Source: CBDCWA01 sp965223255
Lineage (GTDB): Bacteria; Pseudomonadota; Alphaproteobacteria; Rhizobiales; Hyphomicrobiaceae
Direction: 5' to 3'
Assembly (NCBI GenBank): GCA_965223255.1
Contig: CBDCWA010000004.1
Coordinates: 1,240,001 to 1,304,000, forward strand
DNA: 64,000 nt
Below the pieces are notes generated by a model. The model saw only the letters and a list, made by a program, of their open reading frames with translations, made no database searches and was not told where the DNA came from. How positions within the stretch are numbered: position 1 is the first letter of the stretch; each line of letters begins with the position of its first letter. Shown piece by piece: positions 34,917 to 43,523 of this stretch. The translations under genes and the position numbers were made by a program.

Positions 34917-35519
34917 TCAAAGGTCGGCGTTCGGCGTGTAGTCTTCTTGTCCTGGTGCCGGTTCGTCAGGTGGGAACTCAGCCACCTTTTGAAACAGCAT
35001 GTGCATGAACAAGAACAATGGTTTTGCCTTCATGACCAACACCATGGCTTCTTCCGTACCACTGTTGATGTGCTGGTGCACACAGGCGTTCTCGACAATC
35101 AGTGCATCGCCGGCTTCCCACGGCAGCTTGCGGCCATCATGGACGTCATGGCCCTTACCTTTGAGGACGAAGAACACTGCTGAATTCATGTGGCCGTGGC
35201 GTTGGCCAAAACCACCGGGTGCAAAACAATCGAGGTGCGTTTCAATCGACTGGGCGATTTTCACCGACTGAGGACTGATCACCGACTTATGATAGTTCTG
35301 CGGACCGCCCTTCCACTTCCACTCACTTGAGCTCATCACCCGCGGCTGCGTGAACAGATCCTTGATGAGATCGCCATAGGTGCCTTCAAGGGCCCGCACG
35401 AATACGCGCTTTCGCGTCCAGCGTTCCCAGACCACGGGCTCTTTATCCGGGGCCTTATTATGGCCTATGCCCGCCTCTGTGGCGTGCGCCGGCTCTGGCT
35501 TTTTCGAAAGTTCGGACAC
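34917..35519 (-). CDS. single-domain cupin, module 2 (first single cupin)
   Basis: 200 residues from the GTG at 35519, preceded by AGGGGAG and matching the start of its paralogue; the frame is open for 14 more codons. Metal motif RHGHMNSAVFFVLKGKG and VHQHINSG. Shares most of its length with the 34283-34876 product, with a slightly longer N-terminal AGIGHNK linker. 150 bp separate it from the preceding double cupin, and a 14-base word shared with another cupin leader lies in that gap. Confidence 0.85.
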   Translation of the reverse strand: MSELSKKPEPAHATEAGIGHNKAPDKEPVVWERWTRKRVFVRALEGTYGDLIKDLFTQPRVMSSSEWKWKGGPQNYHKSVISPQSVKIAQSIETHLDCFAPGGFGQRHGHMNSAVFFVLKGKGHDVHDGRKLPWEAGDALIVENACVHQHINSGTEEAMVLVMKAKPLFLFMHMLFQKVAEFPPDEPAPGQEDYTPNADL

Positions 35520-35606
35520 TGTCGGTCTCCCCTCCTGCGGTTTCAGTTTCTCTTTGACCAACAGGACCTTAGCCCGGCATGGTCAACACATGCAAAAGTC
35601 ATATCA

Positions 35607-35620
35607 CAGAGCCGGACCAA
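35607..35620. repeat. 14-base word shared by two cupin leaders, copy 1
   Basis: CAGAGCCGGACCAA, identical to 38095-38108. It is 88 bp before the start of the first single cupin; copy 2 is 51 bp before the first double cupin. It may be an operator, promoter part or duplication trace. Confidence 0.45.
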
Positions 35621-35671
35621 GGGCATAGCAGCACCATTGCACCAGTCTGCGGCAAATACCGTAGACACCCG

Positions 35672-36796
35672 TCAGGCGACTTTCGGCTTCGGCGGCAGGT
35701 TTGGCAACTCTGCCTCGTAAACAGGATCCATTCGCGATTGAATATCATGCTTCGACAAAGCATCAGCGAATAAACTACGCACCAAAGGCGCCTCATCCGC
35801 ATAATCGATTTGATTGCCGCCAAGGCGCCTGCTGATCCACGACAGCGGCACCGATTGGGCGTTCCTAACCGAATTGTTTGGCTTAAACGCCAAATAACGC
35901 GCCGGTGTCGCACCGCCATTGAAGTGCTGATGGAACCAATTGTTCGGCGGCACGATCATGGTGCCAGGCTTCCAATCATACCGCTTAGGCTCCGAGCCCT
36001 CTGGCCACATCAACGAATAGCCTTCACCAGATAGCACGATCACGTGCGCTCCAGGGCCATGGCGATGGGCCTTCTTGTAGGTGCCGACCGGGAATTGCGA
36101 GATATGGCTTGGCATCCAGCCCCTGGCCATGTTGAACCGGATGTGCCCACCGCCGGCACCGCGTTCCTTCGTTTCAATCAACGGCAGATTTACCGCATCA
36201 GGCACAAAATTGGTTTTGAGCAACAAGCCGACTTGTTCACCCTTGCCGGCAAAATAATCGGGTTCACCGGAAAATCGATCCAGGAAGTCACGTTCACACC
36301 CGAACACGAAATCCAAGTCTTCATAAAGATTGATGACTTGCGGTCCCGTTGTTACGGCCACAAAACGGGCACCGGACTGTCCCGAGGCGTTGTAGTGTTG
36401 ATGCCAAGCGTTCAGCGGGATGCCAAAGATTGCACCAGCCTGCCATTCAAATGTTATGCGATCACCACGATTGTTCCAAACCGTTGTCGAGCCGCGTCCA
36501 TCCAGGACAAAAACCATCTCGTCGAACAGCTGGCGCTGCGGAGCGAGTTTGCCGCCCGCCGGGATCTCACACACATAGCAATCGTTTGTGGTGCGAGAGG
36601 CCTCATGATTGATGTAGACACCCTTGCCACCACGCCTGGCCCAGGGCTTCAACTCTGTGGTCTTGAGATCCGGCACGTGATGCGCCGCGATGATGTCGAG
36701 CCCTTGGCTTCGAACCCACCTCAAATAGGGCGAATCTTTTTCTGTCGCAAACTTCTGGGCAAGATCGTTGGAAACCAGCGCGCTATCGTCTGCCAT
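35672..36796 (-). CDS. double-cupin protein B, module 2
   Basis: 374 residues from the ATG at 36796, preceded by GGGGAGAG. The N-terminal cupin has APQRQLFDEMVFVLDGRGS, where the His found in its sister is Gln, and a distal WHQHYNASG. The C-terminal cupin has KKAHRHGPGAHVIVLSGEGY and WFHQHFNGG. The product is a close paralogue of the next gene upstream, strongly so in the C-terminal barrel. Loss of the N-terminal His suggests that only the C-terminal site binds metal. Function unknown. Confidence 0.88.
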   Translation of the reverse strand: MADDSALVSNDLAQKFATEKDSPYLRWVRSQGLDIIAAHHVPDLKTTELKPWARRGGKGVYINHEASRTTNDCYVCEIPAGGKLAPQRQLFDEMVFVLDGRGSTTVWNNRGDRITFEWQAGAIFGIPLNAWHQHYNASGQSGARFVAVTTGPQVINLYEDLDFVFGCERDFLDRFSGEPDYFAGKGEQVGLLLKTNFVPDAVNLPLIETKERGAGGGHIRFNMARGWMPSHISQFPVGTYKKAHRHGPGAHVIVLSGEGYSLMWPEGSEPKRYDWKPGTMIVPPNNWFHQHFNGGATPARYLAFKPNNSVRNAQSVPLSWISRRLGGNQIDYADEAPLVRSLFADALSKHDIQSRMDPVYEAELPNLPPKPKVA

Positions 36797-36893
36797 ATTT
36801 CTCTCCCCAATTTGGCTCTTATGGGCACCGGCACCGCGGCCACCGGCTGCCTCGTCCATCTCCTAGGCAATTGCAATGTGCTGGTGAGCACAA

Positions 36894-36916
36894 GTCGGGG
36901 TGCCAAGCACCCCGAC
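36894..36916 (-). terminator. perfect hairpin between the two double cupins
   Basis: Ten-base arms GTCGGGGTGC / GCACCCCGAC with a three-base loop, 9 bp after the upstream cupin stop. There is only a weak T content after it, so it may attenuate or protect mRNA rather than end transcription, setting different doses of the two paralogues. Confidence 0.6.
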
Positions 36917-36925
36917 CCAATCCGA

Positions 36926-38044
36926 TTACGCAACCTTTGGCGGCAGGTCCTTGACCTCGTCCTCGTAGGCCTGACCCATCTGCGATTCCAACCCACGTTT
37001 TGCCAGCTCATCGGCAAACATCGTGCGAACGGAATCTTTTTCATCGGCATAATCAATCTGATCGCCGCCAACCCGCATGCTGATCCATGCTTTCGGCACG
37101 CCTTGTGCATTCCGGACCGACACAACTTCGTGCTTGAATGCCAGATAACGCGACGGTGTGGTACCTGTGTTGAAGTGTTGGTGGAACCACATATTCGGCG
37201 GCACAACCAACGTACCGACCTGCCAATCGTAGCGGCGCGGCTCTTCTCCTTCCGGCCACATCAACGAATAGCCTTCACCGTTGAGAATGATCACGTGCGC
37301 ACCTGGGCCATGGCGATGCCCCTTCTTATAGGTGCCGATTGGGAACTGCGAGATGTGGCTGTTCATCGAGCCCTTCGCCATATTGAAGCGAATATGGCCG
37401 CCACCTGCGCCGCGCTCCTTTGCGCTGATAAGCGGCAGGTTGACAGCATCTGCCACGAAGTTTGTCTCAAGCTTCAGGCCGACCTGCTCACCCTTGTTGG
37501 CGAAATAGTCAGGTTCACCAGCAAACCGTTCTTTGAAATCGTGCTTTGTATTGAAGATGAAATCCAGATCCTCATAAAGATTGATGATCGGGGGGGCATT
37601 GGTAACGGAGACAAACCGTGCCGGCTCCTGCCCCGATGCATTAAAGTGCTGATGATTTGCATTGAGCGGGATCGCGAACAAGGCGCCCGCCTGCCATTCA
37701 AATGTAACTTTCGCGCCAGCATCGTTCCAAACAGACGTCGAGCCACGCCCGCTCAAAACAAGGATCATTTCCTCGAACAACTGACGATGCGGTGCGAGTT
37801 TTCCACCTGGCGGGATCTCGCACACGAAACAGTCGTTCGACGTCCGAGACGCTTCGTGATTGATGAAAACACCTTTGCCACCCCGGCTTGCCCAGTCCTT
37901 GAGTTCGACTGTATGCAGGCTCGGCACGTAGTGTGCGCTAATGATGTCCAAACCTTCTGACCGCACCCACTTTTCATAGGGCGTGTCCTTTTCCGATGCG
38001 AATTTTTTCGCCATTTCATCGGAAACTAATGCATCCTTGGCCAT
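36926..38044 (-). CDS. double-cupin protein A, module 2
   Basis: 372 residues from the ATG at 38044 with AGGAG six bases upstream. N-terminal cupin: APHRQLFEEMILVLSGRGS and NHQHFNASG. C-terminal cupin: KKGHRHGPGAHVIILNGEGY and WFHQHFNTG. Both barrels keep His ligands, so both may bind metal. It follows the EutA-like gene by 126 bp. The set of signature blocks (HxH-Gly-Pro-Gly-Ala-His, HQHF) is shared with module 1, pointing to one enzyme family. Confidence 0.88.
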   Translation of the reverse strand: MAKDALVSDEMAKKFASEKDTPYEKWVRSEGLDIISAHYVPSLHTVELKDWASRGGKGVFINHEASRTSNDCFVCEIPPGGKLAPHRQLFEEMILVLSGRGSTSVWNDAGAKVTFEWQAGALFAIPLNANHQHFNASGQEPARFVSVTNAPPIINLYEDLDFIFNTKHDFKERFAGEPDYFANKGEQVGLKLETNFVADAVNLPLISAKERGAGGGHIRFNMAKGSMNSHISQFPIGTYKKGHRHGPGAHVIILNGEGYSLMWPEGEEPRRYDWQVGTLVVPPNMWFHQHFNTGTTPSRYLAFKHEVVSVRNAQGVPKAWISMRVGGDQIDYADEKDSVRTMFADELAKRGLESQMGQAYEDEVKDLPPKVA

Positions 38045-38094
38045 CGTTAACTCCTCTTGTGTGTCATCATTTCTGGCTCTGTTGTATGAATTCT

Positions 38095-38108
38095 CAGAGC
38101 CGGACCAA
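38095..38108. repeat. 14-base word shared by two cupin leaders, copy 2
   Basis: CAGAGCCGGACCAA in the gap between the EutA-like gene and double cupin A; identical copy at 35607-35620. Confidence 0.45.
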
Positions 38109-38170
38109 AACGTTTTTCCTACCATCGGCCTACGAATATATCCGAGACCGAGATCACGATACCAACCCTA

Positions 38171-39967
38171 CTATCCTTTAGCGGAACTATCCTTGGCATG
38201 GCTGTGACTGTGACTATGTCCACCGTCACCGTGGTGATGATGGTGATGCTGATCGCCATGCCCACCCCCGTGACCATGGCTATGGGTGTGACCATGAGTG
38301 TGCGCGTGACCTTGAGCGTCATGCTCTTCATGACCCAGGCGCTGTTGCGAACGTGGATCATCACTGAACACCAGCGACTTAATCGTCACCGGCACTGTTT
38401 TGGATGGCAACCGAACTTTGCCCAGATCAATGTAGTCGAAGTCCCAAAGAACGACACCGTCTATGACCAGAATCTCCGAGTTGACGCCGAGCTCCTCCCG
38501 CATCAACGCGCCCAGAGATTGGGCGACATCGCCGTCTAACATGACGTAGACCGGCAGTCCCGCATCGATCACATCCTTGACACCTTCGACAACACCCTTA
38601 CCGAACGCCGCGATACGCTCATAGGCCGGCGGCCCGCTCCAGCGCAACGCCAGGGCAAATTCATGGTCGGCCTCGGTTGCATCGAAGAGTTCACGGTGGC
38701 TGTGAATGGCGCGTGCGAGTTCTGCTGAATCGACATCATCCTCGGCCAGGAATTCCGGCTGCAGGACCTGCAAATTACGCCGCGGCAGCAGTTTCCCATA
38801 ATCAGATATGTAACTGGTGTTCCCGGACAATTGGACACTGTATTCCGATGCCCCAAGCGCCGTCGCCCGGATGCATTCGCCGGCCTCCAACTCTTGCCAC
38901 GGCAGGCCACCAGCGTCGAGCTTACGCCTTATGGCATGTCCAAGCCGCCGCCCCATATCCCCAAAGTCACGTTCTTCACGCCCATAAACATATTCGGCCA
39001 CGCCACCGGAGAACATCACACCGTCAATTTTACCCCAATCCTCGACCGGCTCAGTCAAATAGAGGCCGCGAATATCCTCCCCGATGGGACGCTTCACCAG
39101 GGCCTCAATAAGCGTATCAGCCATACTGTCGGCCACGAGATCAAGCTGCTCTTCGGTCACGGTATCACCAAGCGACCAATCGAAGCCGGCCCGCCTGGCA
39201 TGATATTTACCGGCCGGGTCGAGACGCGTGATGACACCCTTATCGTCGACGACCTGCAAGCGCCCGCCAATATGAATGGCCGACGTTACAGTGACCCGTC
39301 CTTTTTCCAGGATCGCCAGTTTAGCGGTTCCACCACCAATATCGACGTTAAGAATTCGCCGATCACCATCGAGAGACGCCTGCGCGGCACCAGAACCGAA
39401 CGCGGCAAGCATACTTTCCATGTGGTGGCCAGCCGTCGCACAAACGAAATCACCGCCATGCTCTGAGACGGTGGCGGCAATCCCTTGCGCGTTTTCGCGC
39501 CTTAACGCTTCTCCGGTAAGTATCACTGCCCCGGCATCGATGTCTTTTGGCGACACGCCCGCTGCTTCATAAGCGGCATCGAGGATCTTGCCGAGCTCCA
39601 CATCACTGATGCGCGTTTCACTTTCATAGGGGGTAAGCGAGACGGGCGATTGATACAGCGTAGTCCGTGAAACGACATAGTAGCGGCTGGTAAGATCTTC
39701 CGCCATTCGCCTCAAGTGCAGCTTGGAGAAGATTACCTGTGTACCAGAAGATCCGATATCGATACCGACGCTCGTGAGGAAAACGTTATCCTGTATCCAT
39801 AAGGGGTTTTCTTCTAGCGGCAGATCTTCGAAATCGAAATCGTGATCGTGATCTGCGTATCCATCGTGGTCGTGAACCCAAAATTCACCCATGGCATGAT
39901 CATCGATGGAGTGCGCCTTGTTTTCACCCTGCGCCTGTTTTTCCTTGGGATCTTCGCTACCCGACAT
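38171..39967 (-). CDS. EutA-family ATPase with His-rich tail, module 2
   Basis: 598 residues from the ATG at 39967, preceded by AGGGGAG. An acidic, His-containing N-terminal region (32-48, HDHDGYADHDHDFDFED) is followed by the EutA core: phosphate-1 TSVGIDIGSSGTQVIFSK (from about 65), GAVILTGEALRRENAQ, phosphate-2 LNVDIGGGTAKLAILEKG, adenosine VMFSGGVAEYVY and the closing VPVTIKSLVFS. Residues 545-598 form a tail with 20 His. Classical EutA (about 467 residues) has neither extension. It is the first gene of the cupin operon. Metal handling for the cupins is inferred from the tail and the genomic pairing. Confidence 0.92.
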   Translation of the reverse strand: MSGSEDPKEKQAQGENKAHSIDDHAMGEFWVHDHDGYADHDHDFDFEDLPLEENPLWIQDNVFLTSVGIDIGSSGTQVIFSKLHLRRMAEDLTSRYYVVSRTTLYQSPVSLTPYESETRISDVELGKILDAAYEAAGVSPKDIDAGAVILTGEALRRENAQGIAATVSEHGGDFVCATAGHHMESMLAAFGSGAAQASLDGDRRILNVDIGGGTAKLAILEKGRVTVTSAIHIGGRLQVVDDKGVITRLDPAGKYHARRAGFDWSLGDTVTEEQLDLVADSMADTLIEALVKRPIGEDIRGLYLTEPVEDWGKIDGVMFSGGVAEYVYGREERDFGDMGRRLGHAIRRKLDAGGLPWQELEAGECIRATALGASEYSVQLSGNTSYISDYGKLLPRRNLQVLQPEFLAEDDVDSAELARAIHSHRELFDATEADHEFALALRWSGPPAYERIAAFGKGVVEGVKDVIDAGLPVYVMLDGDVAQSLGALMREELGVNSEILVIDGVVLWDFDYIDLGKVRLPSKTVPVTIKSLVFSDDPRSQQRLGHEEHDAQGHAHTHGHTHSHGHGGGHGDQHHHHHHGDGGHSHSHSHAKDSSAKG

Positions 39968-40454
39968 TTCTCCCCTTTCGTAAGCGCAACCCGGCGCCCC
40001 AATCAATTCGAGCCCATTGGCGCCGTTCAGACTGACGCCTCTTTGGCGCGCCACAAGCCATGGCAATTCCACCGCTCCGCTGGGTATTCCGAGCCCTGCC
40101 GAGTGATGGGGCCAGCGCGGCTAGGCACGGCCACGAGCCCCCCGGACAACTCCCGGCGTCGACGCGAACGGCCCCAGCCATTTTACCGTGCCAGATTGAA
40201 AAGACGCCGCCAGCCCCTGGCAAGTCATCTGGTTGGCCCGTGCACGCCAAGGCACAAGTCAATAGCCTGTGCCAGCGGTCGAAAATAGCGGTTTCACCCG
40301 CCTTATTATACTGCGCTTGGTCGAAGGGCAACCACCAGACGTCCTACGGCGCAGACCGCTCTTGCCACCCCCGCCTGCCAATCACATACTGATCTTTGGA
40401 CACAACTGGTCACGGCCCAACCCGAGGCCGGTCAGACCTTAGCGGCAACCTCCG
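39968..40454. other. 487-bp gap, no gene seen
   Basis: Between the divergent EutA-like gene and the permease. Frames here lack homology signs and ribosome sites. It must hold the promoters of both; no convincing palindrome or -35/-10 pair was found. Confidence 0.4.
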
Positions 40455-41699
40455 ATGACCCAGGCCTCAGCCCCCGAAAACCCAATAAGATTAAGCCGCT
40501 CATTAACTTTGACCCATGCCGTCCTATACGGCCTTGGGGTGACCGTGGGCGCCGGCATATATGTTCTGATCGGCGCCGCCGCCGGATTGGCTGGTTACGC
40601 CACCCCGCTGGCATTTGTGTTGGCCGCAGCAATTCTTGCCCCCACCGGGGCGACCATCGGCGAATTCGCCTCCCGCTTTCCTGTTGCAGCCGGCGAAGCT
40701 GCCTATGTCCGCGCCGCCTTCAATTCAACGCGTTTCGCACTCATAGCGGGCCTTGTAACCGCGGCAATTGCCATAATATCCGGCAGCGCCATTGCCGTCG
40801 GCAGCGCCGGCTATATCGCAGTATTTCTGCCCATCAATGCCTCCGTCATCATCGCCGTGGTCGTCTGCTCGATGGGCCTTATCGCGGCATGGGGTATCAA
40901 GGAATCAATCACCTTCGCTGGCCTGATGACGCTGATAGAAATTGGCGGTCTGCTGTTCATCGTTGCAGCCGGCATGGTCTCGGGCACCGCATTTTCCCTC
41001 CCGCCTGAGACATCGCCAGCGCCGCCGCCCACCTTTGCCCTATCAGCACTCCTTTTGGCATCAATGCTGGCCGTATTTGCATTTGTCGGTTTTGAATCGC
41101 TCGCCAACGTCGCCGAAGAAGTCAAAAACCCCAAACGAAACCTCCCGATCGCCATATTCGCAACTTTGGCAATCACCACCGTTCTCTATGTTTTGGTTGT
41201 CTGGGTCGCACTGACGGCCGTCGGCCCCACCGATTTATCGCAATCGAAAGCCCCCTTGGCTCTGGTTTTCTCCACCCTCACAGGGCTCTCCCCCCTCACC
41301 ATGAGCGCCATTGCCATTGTCGCAACACTAAACGGCATAATTGTCCAGATCATCATGGCGTCGCGAATATTCTATGGGCTCTCCCGACAAGGCAGCCTGC
41401 CCCATGCCCTCTCCCGCGTTAACCCGATCACTCACACGCCATTGCTCGCCACGATGCTCACAACGGCAATTATATTGACCTTAGCCCTGGCCGCACCCCT
41501 GCAAGAGCTGGCACTTTATTCCTCGCGGCTCCTACTCGTCCTGTTTGCCGTACTTAATGCCGGTCTCATTGTCTTAAAAACACGCGAACCAAGCCCACCG
41601 GACGCTTTTTTGGTGCCCATTTGGGTACCATGGCTTGGATTGATCACAACGGTCGGTTTCTTGGCGGCCGATGCGACCAATGCCATGATAACTTCCTGA
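40455..41699 (+). CDS. APC-superfamily amino-acid/amine permease
   Basis: 414 residues with about twelve membrane helices. APC signatures: LGVTVGAGIYVLIG near residue 28, FAFVGFESLANVAEEVKNPKRNLP near 210, and ASRIFYGLSRQGSLP near 300. It should import or exchange amino acids or amines using the proton gradient. It is slightly shorter than many relatives (C-terminal helices few). It stands divergent from cupin module 2, so it could supply its substrate, but no direct evidence links them. Confidence 0.9.
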   Translation: MTQASAPENPIRLSRSLTLTHAVLYGLGVTVGAGIYVLIGAAAGLAGYATPLAFVLAAAILAPTGATIGEFASRFPVAAGEAAYVRAAFNSTRFALIAGLVTAAIAIISGSAIAVGSAGYIAVFLPINASVIIAVVVCSMGLIAAWGIKESITFAGLMTLIEIGGLLFIVAAGMVSGTAFSLPPETSPAPPPTFALSALLLASMLAVFAFVGFESLANVAEEVKNPKRNLPIAIFATLAITTVLYVLVVWVALTAVGPTDLSQSKAPLALVFSTLTGLSPLTMSAIAIVATLNGIIVQIIMASRIFYGLSRQGSLPHALSRVNPITHTPLLATMLTTAIILTLALAAPLQELALYSSRLLLVLFAVLNAGLIVLKTREPSPPDAFLVPIWVPWLGLITTVGFLAADATNAMITS

Positions 41700-41873
41700 C
41701 ATCAGTCGTCTTATCTAGAACCCTCAACTTTGTTATTCTGCCGATCGAACTTATTTTCTTGCCGCCGGCCGAGTGATGTAAGCACCGGATAATCCAAGCG
41801 CGTCACCCGAGACACGTAACGCAATCGCTTCGCAACATGCCACATGAAGAATTGTGAATTTGGGAGGACACAG

Positions 41874-42989
41874 ATGATGACAAACCAACGATTATCTTTG
41901 CCCATAATTGCACTTGCAGTCTTTGCGGCATCAATCGCAACACCTGCCACGCCGACACCCGATGTGGAGTTACCGAAATGGCGCATTGCCGATATCTGCG
42001 AAAACGATAGCGCCGCGGGATATTGCAGAGTTGCGGAAAATAATGCCCGTAATTCCGTTTCGGGCAACTGGCCACTGCTGCCACCCGACTGGCGAAAGGC
42101 CTGCCTCGCCACCATCAAAGCACCGCTGGAGCCAAGTTGGCGCCTTTTGGGAGAATGCCTGGAAGCACGAATGGTGAAAGCGCGCCAAGATAAGGAGGTT
42201 GCCAACCGGCGCGACAGTGAAAGGATCCTCGCGAAGATCCTGGCCGCCAATCAACAAGCCAATCTAAAGGCGGAAGCGGCCGCCGCGAAGAAGAAGGCCA
42301 ATGAAAAAGCGCTTCAGGACGCCGAAGCGGCAGCCAAGAAAAAAGCTGAAGAGGCAGCCCGTCTCGCAGCTGAGGCAGCGGCCAAGAAAAAGGCTGAGGA
42401 GGCAGCACGTCTCGCAGCTGAAGCAGCGGCCAAGAAAAAGGCTGAGGAGGCAGCACGTCTCGCGGCTGAAGCAGCGGCCAAGAAAAAGGCTGAGGAGGCA
42501 GCACGTCTCGCGGCTGCGGCAGCGGCCAAGAAAAAGGCTGAGGAGGCAGCACGTCTCGCAGCTGAAGCAGCAGCCAAGAAAAAGGCTGAGGAGGCAGCAC
42601 GGGCGGCCCTCAAGTTGAAGAGGGATAAAGCCTGCGCCGAAAAACTAAAAAAAACGTTGGCCAAAGGTATCATCAGATTCCGCTTCAACAGCGCGCGCCT
42701 GTCAAAAAAAAGCAATCCAACTCTTAACAAGATCGTAGAGACCATGAACTCCTGCCCGACGTCGCAGTTTTTGGTCGAGGGGCACACGGATTCAATCGGC
42801 GACGCGTCTTATAACCTGCGCCTATCATCGGCCCGCGCCAAATCCGTCGCTGATTACCTCATCAAGGCCGGCGTCGCTGAAAACCGCATCAAGTCACGCG
42901 GCTTCGGCGAAACCCGTCCGCGCGCAAAAAACAACACTCGAAAAAATCGCGCCAAAAACCGGCGCATCGAGTTTTCATTGTGGAAGTAG
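41874..42989 (+). CDS. OmpA-domain periplasmic protein with Ala/Lys/Glu repeat stalk
   Basis: 371 residues. Signal peptide 1-25, a Cys-containing N-terminal domain (30-115), then a long helical stalk of six 16-residue Ala/Lys/Glu repeats (about 155-245), and a C-terminal OmpA domain with FNSARLSKKSNPTLNKIV, LVEGHTDSIGD, NLRLSSARAKSV and the NRRIEFS end that binds peptidoglycan. The stalk resembles TolA domain II and would span the periplasm, tethering an outer or inner membrane partner to the wall. GGGAGGACACAG precedes the ATG. Confidence 0.88.
   Translation: MMTNQRLSLPIIALAVFAASIATPATPTPDVELPKWRIADICENDSAAGYCRVAENNARNSVSGNWPLLPPDWRKACLATIKAPLEPSWRLLGECLEARMVKARQDKEVANRRDSERILAKILAANQQANLKAEAAAAKKKANEKALQDAEAAAKKKAEEAARLAAEAAAKKKAEEAARLAAEAAAKKKAEEAARLAAEAAAKKKAEEAARLAAAAAAKKKAEEAARLAAEAAAKKKAEEAARAALKLKRDKACAEKLKKTLAKGIIRFRFNSARLSKKSNPTLNKIVETMNSCPTSQFLVEGHTDSIGDASYNLRLSSARAKSVADYLIKAGVAENRIKSRGFGETRPRAKNNTRKNRAKNRRIEFSLWK
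42336..42608 (+). repeat. 48-nt in-frame tandem repeat
   Basis: Six near-identical 48-base units encoding Lys-Lys-Lys-Ala-Glu-Glu-Ala-Ala-Arg-Leu-Ala-Ala-Glu-Ala-Ala-Ala inside the OmpA-domain gene; units differ by a few synonymous bases and one Glu-to-Ala change. Such repeats can change copy number by slippage or recombination. Confidence 0.9.
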
Positions 42990-43015
42990 AGCAAGCCCTC
43001 GTTGTAGGTTAGACT

Positions 43016-43045
43016 GACCGCGCGGCACACATCGCCCGCGCGGTC
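43016..43045 (+). terminator. perfect hairpin just upstream of channel gene
   Basis: Ten-base arms GACCGCGCGG / CCGCGCGGTC around a ten-base loop, ending five bases before the channel ATG. It may end the OmpA-gene transcript, though there is no T-run, and it occupies the place of a ribosome site for the next gene. Confidence 0.55.
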
Positions 43046-43050
43046 ACCTC

Positions 43051-43488
43051 ATGGAACCAATGCTCGTTGCAACTCTTCTGACCAGCCTGGTCACACTATT
43101 AACGATCCTCGTCCATTATGAAGCAATTGCGGTTTTGCACCGATGGCATGGTCGCACACTCGGTGGTCCGCGTCTCAAAGTAACCGGCGGGGTATTTTTG
43201 CTGTTCGCTGCCCACGCCATTGAGATCTGGTTATTCGCCATCGCTCTTTATCTGGCGAAAAACCATTTCGGGCTGGGTGGCCTTGAAGGCGCATTCAACG
43301 AATCCATCCGCGATTACCTATACATGTCCGTTGTCACCTATACTTCTCTCGGATATGGCGATATTTGGCCGACCGGACATTTACGCACGATTTGCGGCTT
43401 CGAAGCGTTGACAGGCATATTGATGATGGCCTGGTCAGCAGCTTATACGGTCTCGCGCTTACAAGAACTATGGCATCGTGACCCCTGA
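43051..43488 (+). CDS. two-helix potassium channel
   Basis: 145 residues with an extra N-terminal helix, then helix-pore-helix. The selectivity filter TYTSLGYGD (96-104) is typical of bacterial K+ channels of the Ion_trans_2 group. There is no cytosolic regulatory (RCK) domain. It should form a tetramer for K+ flux at the inner membrane. No Shine-Dalgarno is visible; a strong hairpin lies directly in front of the ATG, so translation may be restricted. A TrkH uptake subunit is encoded 5 kb away. Confidence 0.88.
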   Translation: MEPMLVATLLTSLVTLLTILVHYEAIAVLHRWHGRTLGGPRLKVTGGVFLLFAAHAIEIWLFAIALYLAKNHFGLGGLEGAFNESIRDYLYMSVVTYTSLGYGDIWPTGHLRTICGFEALTGILMMAWSAAYTVSRLQELWHRDP

Positions 43489-43523
43489 CAAGTACTGCCA
43501 GCACCACGTCGATCGGAGGTTTT

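Noticed and set aside
36044..37960. A 638-codon open frame on the plus strand opposite the two double cupins
   Set aside because: It lies antisense to two clear paralogous genes, has no homology-like motifs, and its length follows from the mirrored codon use of the duplicated cupins.
26062..40072. Ethanolamine utilisation (eut) locus or microcompartment
   Set aside because: Only EutA-type ATPases are present; no eutBC, shell proteins, EutT/cobalamin genes or cobalamin riboswitch seen.
39957..40331. 124-codon minus-strand frame overlapping the EutA-like gene start
   Set aside because: Irregular composition, no homology signs, and it overlaps the well-supported ATPase start.
42336..42608. Possible CRISPR-like array
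   Set aside because: Units are contiguous 48-mers without spacers and are in frame inside a coding region.
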